DNA of 8,098 nt from CAYLMG01 sp964568365 (GTDB taxonomy: Bacteria; Planctomycetota; Phycisphaerae; Sedimentisphaerales; Anaerobacaceae): assembly GCA_964568365.1 (NCBI GenBank), contig CAZMQF010000117.1, forward strand, positions 1 to 8,098, in the 5' to 3' direction. The notes under the pieces were generated by a model. The model saw only the letters and a program-made list of their open reading frames with translations. It was not told the DNA's origin and searched no databases. Below are positions 1 to 5,076 of this stretch, piece by piece. Position 1 is the first letter of the stretch; each line of letters starts with the position of its first letter. The position numbers were made by a program, and so were the translations under genes.

Positions 1-473
1 TTGCGATGGCAACAGAACCGCAGCTTCTGATACTGGACGACCCGACTCTCGGGCTCGACACTGTGGCGAGACGGCAGTTTCTTGAGCTGGCGGTGGATTT
101 ACTGCAAAAAGACGGCAGGACGATACTTTTCAGCTCGCACATATTAGGAGACGTTGAGCGGATAGCCGACCGTATAGGGATACTGGCGGGCTGCAAATTA
201 GTTGTGGATTGCGGTCTTGAGGAGCTTAAACGACGTATAAAGAAACTCAGGCTAATTTTTGAGGAAAAGACGCCGGCCAATCTCTATTTAACCGAAATTA
301 TAAACCAGCAAAAAAGCGGTCGTGAGATGACAATAACTATTGCAAATATGGATGAGCAAAAGCAGGCTGTAATAAATACTCTCGGTGCGGAAAGCTGCGA
401 AGAGATACCAATGAGCCTCGAAGACATATTCATAGAATGCACCAGGCCAAAACAGAAACAGACAGTTGTTTAA
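1..473 (+). CDS. ABC transporter ATP-binding protein, C-terminal part (5' end outside window)
   Basis: This is the C-terminal half of an ABC ATPase that powers the permease encoded next to it, acting on the cytoplasmic face of the membrane. The reading frame is open to the left edge (first full codon at position 3). The ATG at 6 lies just before the Walker B strand, so it is not a start; the Walker A, Q-loop and signature motif must lie upstream of the window. Visible motifs are Walker B LLILDDP, D-loop LGLD, and the switch histidine in FSSH followed by ADRIGIL. After the nucleotide-binding core comes an extension of about 80 residues ending in SLEDIFIECT, a common C-terminal arrangement in ABC-2 export ATPases. 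Oddity: the residue after the Walker B aspartate, usually the catalytic Glu, is Asp. The permease starts 24 bp downstream. The substrate cannot be told; YtrB-like or drug/lipid exporters are possible. Confidence 0.93.
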   Translation, partial: AMATEPQLLILDDPTLGLDTVARRQFLELAVDLLQKDGRTILFSSHILGDVERIADRIGILAGCKLVVDCGLEELKRRIKKLRLIFEEKTPANLYLTEIINQQKSGREMTITIANMDEQKQAVINTLGAESCEEIPMSLEDIFIECTRPKQKQTVV

Positions 474-497
474 AGATAATTTGGCGGGAGACTTAAG

Positions 498-1136
498 ATG
501 TATACGCTAATTAAAAGAGAAATAGAAGACCATATTGTGTATTTCCTGGGTGCTTTTTTACTTTCCTTACTTTTCACCGGTTCGATAATAGCAACAGGAT
601 TTGGTGTCGGTACCGTCGAAGAGCTGGGAGCAATTCTGGCCGCACTGGGGATTACGTCACTTGTGGTCACCACAATCGGGATATGTGCGCTGGGGACGAG
701 TCAGATGTATATGGACAGGAACAGGAAGGTTTCAGCATTTTTATCGACATTGCCGGTATCTCGCAACCAAATATTCGCTGCTCGTGTCCTAACCGGGCTT
801 TTAACATTATTAGTTTTGCTGGCTGCCCCTGCAATAACAGTTGAGGTTTTGGTGAGCACACTTCGGCAGGAACAGGCTGTCTATAAATATTTTACAGTCG
901 AGATATTTTCGACGCTGTATCTTCTGGGCCTTGGGATTTACTGCACGGGTCTGATGGGTGGTTTCAGTTCGAGCAAAATCGTGCCGACGCTTGGCAGCCT
1001 GGTTTTGAGCGTTGTTTTGATGACTATTATTCTTATCAAAGGTCCTGGTATTGAGATATCAATAATACTGCTGGTTTACGTCTCTGCAAGCTTGGCCTAT
1101 ACGTGGCGGAAATTTAATACAACATCATTTATTTAA
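498..1136 (+). CDS. ABC-2 type transporter permease
   Basis: This 212-residue integral membrane protein is most likely the membrane half of the exporter energised by the preceding ATPase. Six hydrophobic segments can be seen at roughly residues 13-38, 44-68, 92-116, 132-153, 160-180 and 184-203, the usual count for an ABC-2 permease. The cytoplasmic loop after segment 2 carries LSTLPVSRNQIFAARVL, typical of this family (a 'LPvsR.qi..ar' coupling stretch that contacts the ATPase). The ATG at 498 is preceded by GGGAGA at 486-491, a good ribosome binding site. It lies 24 bp after the ATPase stop and 10 bp before the next gene, so a single transcript is expected. The short length and lack of a large extracytoplasmic domain suggest a minimal half-transporter. 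Family assignment is firm; the substrate is unknown. Confidence 0.85.
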   Translation: MYTLIKREIEDHIVYFLGAFLLSLLFTGSIIATGFGVGTVEELGAILAALGITSLVVTTIGICALGTSQMYMDRNRKVSAFLSTLPVSRNQIFAARVLTGLLTLLVLLAAPAITVEVLVSTLRQEQAVYKYFTVEIFSTLYLLGLGIYCTGLMGGFSSSKIVPTLGSLVLSVVLMTIILIKGPGIEISIILLVYVSASLAYTWRKFNTTSFI

Positions 1137-1146
1137 GGGAAAACCT

Positions 1147-2838
1147 ATGAATGGCTTAACATATAAACTGTTGAAGTCTTTTGCCGCGGGTTTTGTAGCT
1201 TTGCTGCTGTTATCAACAGCTTTATTCTGGGGTCGTTTTTACTGTGACGAATATCTTTATGGACGAATGGCTCAGAAAAGCACGTGTAAAGGTGCAACGA
1301 TAAACCCATCAGGTATATTACCTGCTGAGATTGAAAATGACCCTAATGTCGCAATAACCTCAGAGTTTTATGGACGCATTCAACTCGACTCAGTTGTTAT
1401 CATCACAAGGTCAGGCATGGCTAATTATTTTGAGCAGAGAGTGCCTGAAGGCAGATTAATGTTTAGTTTTTTTGAATATGAAAATAAGGGTGATACAGCC
1501 CTTTATTTCGACAAAAACAGCGGATTGATTGTTTATCATTTCGTTCAAGTAAGAAAAAACGATGATAATAAGACGAAAAGAGAAAAGATAAAACTATTTG
1601 CCGGTCCAGAAGGCGTTTCTGAGAAACCGGCAAAAGAGCTAGGTCGTTTTTATTCACCGTTGAGGATGCAATTAGAATACGGCAGGGTAGTGCCCAAAAC
1701 ATACGACAAAAAGATTCGTCGTTTCTTCAAGTTTGATTTTGATAAAAGGGAGGTTACGAAAGGGCCTGAGACTGACAAGAACAGCAATTTCAGGCCTATT
1801 CAGATTGGCCGGCTGAGCAAAGGCGGGACTTTGTTAGACTTTTGGTGGAGCGAACCAAAAATAGAGATTAAAAAGGAAGATAAAGAGGCTGAAAAAGGAT
1901 ACTGGACAAGCCATGAGCCAATAGGAATTCGATTTTACCCTTCCGGAGGTCAATACGTACCAGTTCTTGATGAGAGAGGGCTGATTTTTATTGTTGACAG
2001 AGAGACTCTCAAGATTGCCGGAGAAGGGGGTTATCTGGCGGCACCGATGAGTTTTTTCGGCTCGGGCAATGTGGCCCGGCCGAAGGACCTGCTTGCCTTT
2101 GAGATTGAGCCGGTAGCGATAATGCCCGATGGTGAGTATCTTGGTATGGGAGTAGCAGCACTTTCGCGAGATGGGGCATCAATGGCGGTTGCTGTATTCG
2201 ACAAGGAAGGAAAGCTTATCAAAAAGGCAAATACAAGTGACGGATACTTCTCATATAGAGATTATGATGGGGACGGGATATTTGAATCGCGAAGATTTAC
2301 AATAAAGATGGATTCGAGCAAAGCAGTTTTCTGGGGCCTGCCGTGGTCACCATTCGTTACATCGTTGAGGTTTCTTTTAGAGAATCTGCAGGGGCCTGCA
2401 TTAAGCATAGCCTCATTTTTCACAGCTGACAGCTTTGAGTCTTCCAGTGGTCACAGGGCACTATTTTTTGTTACCAACTCATTTATCGGTATGAAGGGCA
2501 GGCAGGCAGGAGTGAGTTTTGCCTGGAAATACTTCAGCGGTTTACTTCTGATATCGCCCACAATCATACTGAGTGTCTTGCTTGCCTGGTCGGTGAAAAA
2601 AGATGCTTTAATAAGAGGTCTTTCCAAGAAAGAAAAGCTATGCTGGATAGCTGGAGTATTGTGTTTCGGTCTTGCAGGCTACATCAGCTACAGATTATGT
2701 CGCAAGGAAGCCGGTCTTATCAACTGCCAGAACTGCGGTATGAGCAGGAGAGTCGATATGGATATTTGTCACAGATGCGGCAGCAGCTGGCTCGTACCGG
2801 AGCTTCAGGACCCGGGCTGGCGAGTGAGAGACAGCTAA
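1147..2838 (+). CDS. Membrane-anchored protein of unknown function with C-terminal zinc ribbon
   Basis: This is a 563-residue protein I do not recognise. Residues 11-28 form a membrane anchor or uncleaved signal. Residues 30 to about 460 are a large soluble part with alternating beta-like stretches and DG/DE turns, which may be propeller-like. It includes DYDGDGIFE at 372-380, resembling a calcium-binding DxDxDG loop but lacking the usual acidic residue at position 12. Two more hydrophobic segments follow at 465-483 and 498-515, separated by a lysine-rich loop. The C-terminus has CxxC-x10-CxxC (Cys 527, 530, 541, 544), a typical zinc-ribbon knuckle pair. The ATG at 1147 has AAGGGA at 1135-1140 and follows the permease stop by 10 bp, so it is very probably co-transcribed with the transporter. 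It may be an accessory or sensor subunit of that transporter, but this is inferred from position only. Confidence 0.85.
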   Translation: MNGLTYKLLKSFAAGFVALLLLSTALFWGRFYCDEYLYGRMAQKSTCKGATINPSGILPAEIENDPNVAITSEFYGRIQLDSVVIITRSGMANYFEQRVPEGRLMFSFFEYENKGDTALYFDKNSGLIVYHFVQVRKNDDNKTKREKIKLFAGPEGVSEKPAKELGRFYSPLRMQLEYGRVVPKTYDKKIRRFFKFDFDKREVTKGPETDKNSNFRPIQIGRLSKGGTLLDFWWSEPKIEIKKEDKEAEKGYWTSHEPIGIRFYPSGGQYVPVLDERGLIFIVDRETLKIAGEGGYLAAPMSFFGSGNVARPKDLLAFEIEPVAIMPDGEYLGMGVAALSRDGASMAVAVFDKEGKLIKKANTSDGYFSYRDYDGDGIFESRRFTIKMDSSKAVFWGLPWSPFVTSLRFLLENLQGPALSIASFFTADSFESSSGHRALFFVTNSFIGMKGRQAGVSFAWKYFSGLLLISPTIILSVLLAWSVKKDALIRGLSKKEKLCWIAGVLCFGLAGYISYRLCRKEAGLINCQNCGMSRRVDMDICHRCGSSWLVPELQDPGWRVRDS

Positions 2839-2942
2839 ATAGATATAAATAATGGGGGATAAAAGGAGAACAGATTCAAATTAAAAAACCCCATGGTGCA
2901 TCCTTTCACCACAGGGCCATAAAAACAAGATTGTCTTCAATT
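2839..2942. other. Convergent intergenic region
   Basis: This 104-bp gap separates the ABC operon end from the 3' end of the minus-strand lipoprotein gene. It holds one imperfect hairpin that is oriented to end the minus-strand transcript. No T-run follows it on the plus strand, so no convincing terminator for the ABC operon is visible. A ribosome-binding-like AAAAGGAG at 2861-2868 stands here without an ATG, GTG or TTG at a sensible distance. Confidence 0.6.
2883..2916 (-). terminator. Probable rho-independent terminator of the TPR lipoprotein gene
   Basis: Read on the minus strand, CCCTGTGGTG (2916-2907) can pair with CACCATGGGG (2898-2889) over 5 bp, a two-base mismatch and 3 more bp, with an 8-base loop. 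It is followed directly by six T (complement of A at 2883-2888). It lies 26-60 bp past the lipoprotein stop, the expected place. The two internal mismatches lower confidence. Confidence 0.45.
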
Positions 2943-3635
2943 TTATTGTAAAATTTCCTCGTCTGACTTTTCAATCATACGGTCGAGGCTTTTCGTGCTT
3001 TCTCGTGTCTTCTGTCCGATTTTGACAGCGATACCGAGCCGGCCGAGCGTACCGGCAACCTCCGGCTGGTTCGAGTCAAGCTGGAAGCTTCTTACCAGAT
3101 AATCCTTTGCCCTGTCCTGCTCGCCCTTGCTGAGATAATAATAGCCTATCTGCCTGTTAACTTTAGCGGAGTTAGGTGCAAGACTCATCGCCTGCTGATA
3201 GCAGGTGAAGGCATATTCGTCGAGTGCTTCCTTCTGGAAGGCCATAGCCAGCTCGAGGGAGCCCATAGCAGTAGCCGAGGCCTGGTTGATATAAAAGTCG
3301 GCAGAAAATTTAGAATTTTTTATGTCACCGGATTGTGCAAGAGTTTTTACTCTTGCCGCCTGAGCTTTTCTGTGAACTGGGTCGAAGCCGAGCGCTACAG
3401 TGAACTCGTGCTCGGCCTGCGTCCAGAGGGCATCGGCCTGGTAAAGTTTGCCGAGCCGATAATGCGCTTCAGGGTCTTTGTAGTTCCGTTCGATTTGTCT
3501 GAGAAGCACAGCTTTTTGCTGCTCTGCGGCAGTGAGTCCAATCTCTTTCGGTTTTTTATTTCCACTGCTGCATCCAACAAGAATGGAAAGACAAACAATA
3601 AAAATGATATTAAAGAATAATGACTTTCCCGCCAT
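2943..3635 (-). CDS. TPR-repeat lipoprotein
   Basis: This 230-residue protein should be exported and lipid-anchored. A hydrophobic signal (residues 6-20) ends in the lipobox LVGC, with Cys22 as the predicted acylated residue. The following Ser23-Ser24 contain no inner-membrane-retention Asp, so an outer-membrane location is possible. The mature part is built from tetratricopeptide repeats: one at about 55-88 (AHYRLGKLYQA, then AEHEFTVALGFDP), a degenerate one around 126-155 ending YQQAMSLAPN, and one at 156-189 (VNRQIGYYYLSKGEQDRA). The tail is charged. TPR units bind protein partners, so a scaffold or assembly role is likely, but the partner is unknown. The ATG at 3635 is supported by GGAGA at 3646-3642 on the minus strand, seven or so bases upstream. 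It is divergent from the sigma factor gene and convergent with the ABC operon, so it is probably a single-gene transcript. Confidence 0.85.
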   Translation of the reverse strand: MAGKSLFFNIIFIVCLSILVGCSSGNKKPKEIGLTAAEQQKAVLLRQIERNYKDPEAHYRLGKLYQADALWTQAEHEFTVALGFDPVHRKAQAARVKTLAQSGDIKNSKFSADFYINQASATAMGSLELAMAFQKEALDEYAFTCYQQAMSLAPNSAKVNRQIGYYYLSKGEQDRAKDYLVRSFQLDSNQPEVAGTLGRLGIAVKIGQKTRESTKSLDRMIEKSDEEILQ

Positions 3636-3703
3636 TCTGCGTCTCCAATGTTGCCATTGCCCGATTTTTATTGAACCACGCTTAACTCTGATATTCGAAG
3701 TAA

Positions 3704-3731
3704 ACTATAAATGCTGTTCTAATTCTTACAA
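3704..3731 (-). promoter_or_regulatory. Candidate housekeeping promoter of the TPR lipoprotein gene
   Basis: On the minus strand, TTGTAA (3731-3726) and TATAGT (3709-3704) are spaced by 16 bases. They match the sigma-70 consensus at 4 of 6 and 5 of 6 positions. The start would fall near 3697, giving a leader of about 60 bases before the ATG at 3635. Prediction is by eye only. Confidence 0.4.
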
Positions 3732-3758
3732 GATGTTAAAATCTTTGCAAGGAAAATC

Positions 3759-3784
3759 TTTATTTTTTTGTAATAAAAAATAAA
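3759..3784. repeat. Perfect 10-bp AT-only inverted repeat
   Basis: TTTATTTTTT (3759-3768) is the exact reverse complement of AAAAAATAAA (3775-3784), with a 6-base centre TGTAAT. It ends 13 bases before the TATAAT of the sigma factor gene, so it covers the usual -35/UP-element zone. It could be a curved AT tract, an UP element or an operator; A/T runs can also form such symmetry by chance. Confidence 0.5.
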
Positions 3785-3797
3785 AGTATTTCGACGT

Positions 3798-3803
3798 TAT
3801 AAT
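3798..3803 (+). promoter_or_regulatory. Perfect -10 box of the sigma factor operon
   Basis: TATAAT matches the sigma-70 -10 consensus exactly. No good -35 is seen at 16-18 bases upstream, where the sequence is A-rich. Transcription would start near 3810, giving a leader of about 26 bases before the TTG at 3836. The box overlaps an upstream in-frame TTG at 3803, which argues against that codon as start. Confidence 0.5.
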
Positions 3804-3823
3804 TGGACTGCGATATTTACCAG

Positions 3824-3830
3824 AAGGAGA
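3824..3830 (+). promoter_or_regulatory. Ribosome binding site that fixes the sigma factor start
   Basis: AAGGAGA ends 5 bases before TTG at 3836 and is a near-perfect Shine-Dalgarno sequence. It selects the rare TTG at 3836 over the in-frame TTG at 3803, which has no such site and sits within the -10 box. Confidence 0.65.
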
Positions 3831-3835
3831 AATAT

Positions 3836-4339
3836 TTGCAAGCGCTTAACTGGCAGGATATTGTAAAAAAACACGCTAAATTGGTGTGGCAGACGTCCTA
3901 CAGGCTGCTTGGTGACCGGGCTGACGCTGAGGACTGCTTTCAGGAAACGTTTATCAGTGCTTTTAAAACAGCGAATCGCCAGCGTATTCGCAATATTCCC
4001 GCTCTTCTGGTACATCTTGCGACGAGGCGTGCGATAGATATGCTTCGCAAGCGCTGCAGTCGGCTACGAGCTGAAATAAGCAATATAGATACATCGAGCC
4101 TGCAGTCATCGAATCCCGGTCCTTTTCAACAAGTTCATAGAAGTGAAGTTATTTCCAGGCTTCGCCAGGCCCTGACAGAGCTGCCTCAGCAGCAGGCTAA
4201 TGGCTTTTGCATGCGATACTTAAGCGATATGAGTCAGAAACAAATCGCCGAGAAGCTTGGGATAACAGCTAACGCAGCGGGCGTTCTTGTGCATCGCGCG
4301 AAAGAAAGGCTGCAGGAAATATTCAAAAGGTGGGACTAA
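3836..4339 (+). CDS. ECF-type (sigma-70 family) RNA polymerase sigma factor
   Basis: This 167-residue sigma factor directs RNA polymerase to a special promoter set. It has only regions 2 and 4, the hallmark of group 4 (ECF) factors. Region 2 spans about residues 10-80, with KLVWQTSYRLLGD, then DAEDCFQETFISAF (core-binding and -10 melting surface), and RRAIDMLRK at the end of region 2.4. Region 4 spans about 107-165, with LTELPQQQ leading into the helix-turn-helix SQKQIAEKLGITANAAGVLV and HRAKERLQEIF, which reads the -35. I chose TTG at 3836 because of the strong AAGGAGA five bases upstream; the earlier TTG at 3803 overlaps a TATAAT box and would add 11 residues not expected in the family. The next gene follows after 18 bp and encodes a probable membrane regulator of this factor. 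No C-terminal extension is present. Confidence 0.9.
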   Translation: MQALNWQDIVKKHAKLVWQTSYRLLGDRADAEDCFQETFISAFKTANRQRIRNIPALLVHLATRRAIDMLRKRCSRLRAEISNIDTSSLQSSNPGPFQQVHRSEVISRLRQALTELPQQQANGFCMRYLSDMSQKQIAEKLGITANAAGVLVHRAKERLQEIFKRWD

Positions 4340-4357
4340 AAACAAGAGAGGTGTAAT

Positions 4358-5074
4358 ATGAATGATAACAAGGACTTAGAAAAAGCTATAAACGAACTTA
4401 AGAACACAGCCATACCGGATGGTCCGCCGAAAGAGCTTATAGAGCAGACACTTAGAAAGATTTCCAGCGAGCAGGAAAATACATCAACCACGACAAAAAC
4501 CAATAGATTCATAAGCATTTTCAAGATTGCCGCCGCTGCGGTCATTTTGATTGCAGCAGGTTACGGCTTCGGGCAGTTGACAAGGCCGATGGAACTTGAC
4601 GCTGAGCAGTTTCAGGCCTTGGAAGCTTCAGTAAAAACCTCTCTTGTGCCGTTAATACGGCAAGGGCTGAAAGAAAATATGGCACAACAACTGCAGGTTG
4701 CTGTTGACCAGCGGTATTCTGAACTCAAAAATGAGCTTCAGAAGCAATTTAATGCTGATTTGAATAAATTCGCAGTGGATACGCTAAACGCATCAGGCAC
4801 GATAACCAATCAGCTATTCCTGGACCTAATCGATGCCATCAACACAGCCCAGGCAAGAGAGCGGAATATGTTCGCCGCTGCATTAGAGCAATTAGAGCTG
4901 AATCAGCTGAAAAGAGACTCACAGATACAGGATGGTTTTGTACAGTTCGCAGTCCAAACGGAAAATGAGCTTAGCAGGACCAAAGATGGTGTGGCTAAAT
5001 TATTAGCCCACGCACAACTTGACGATTCTTTTTTGAAAAAACCGGAAACAATCAATAATGAAAAGGAGAAATGA
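4358..5074 (+). CDS. Single-pass membrane protein, putative anti-sigma factor
   Basis: This 238-residue protein sits directly behind the sigma factor gene, the usual place of an anti-sigma factor. Residues 1-50 are a short, charged, probably cytoplasmic part (a helix around LEKAINELK, then PPKELIEQTLRKI). A membrane segment lies at about 55-74 (FKIAAAAVILIAAGYGFG). Residues 76-238 are predicted almost wholly helical, rich in Gln, Glu and Leu, and likely outside the cytoplasm; they may form a coiled-coil or helical bundle. The protein has no Cys, so the zinc HxxxCxxC motif of classical ZAS anti-sigma factors is absent. The ATG at 4358 has GAGAGGTG at 4346-4353. The stop overlaps the next gene's possible first ATG. 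The anti-sigma role is inferred from synteny and topology, not from a recognised domain. Confidence 0.8.
   Translation: MNDNKDLEKAINELKNTAIPDGPPKELIEQTLRKISSEQENTSTTTKTNRFISIFKIAAAAVILIAAGYGFGQLTRPMELDAEQFQALEASVKTSLVPLIRQGLKENMAQQLQVAVDQRYSELKNELQKQFNADLNKFAVDTLNASGTITNQLFLDLIDAINTAQARERNMFAAALEQLELNQLKRDSQIQDGFVQFAVQTENELSRTKDGVAKLLAHAQLDDSFLKKPETINNEKEK
5064..5068 (+). promoter_or_regulatory. Ribosome binding site of the secreted coiled-coil protein
   Basis: AGGAG lies inside the last codons of the preceding gene. It is only 2 bases from ATG 5071 but 8 bases from the in-frame ATG 5077. The spacing favours 5077, while ATG 5071 would give the classic ATGA stop/start overlap. Either way, translation is probably coupled to the upstream gene. 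Confidence 0.55.
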
Positions 5075-5076
5075 AA

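Noticed and set aside
6..473. ATG at position 6 as the true start of a short 155-residue ATPase
   Set aside because: The frame is open upstream, no ribosome binding site can be judged, and the ATG is directly before Walker B, so the gene is cut by the window edge.
2260..2300. DYDGDGIFE read as a dockerin or EF-hand repeat
   Set aside because: It occurs once and lacks the acidic residue at loop position 12 and a flanking second repeat. Kept only as a possible calcium loop within the larger protein.
3333..3620. Plus-strand open frame of 95 codons opposite the lipoprotein gene
   Set aside because: It lies wholly antisense to the lipoprotein and its TPR coding, with no ribosome binding site. 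Shadow frame.
3671..3698. TGAACC followed by TTCGA, resembling an ECF -35/-10 pair that would make the sigma factor autoregulatory
   Set aside because: The match is partial, the spacing uncertain, and it lies over 130 bases upstream of the start behind a much better TATAAT. Not enough to call.
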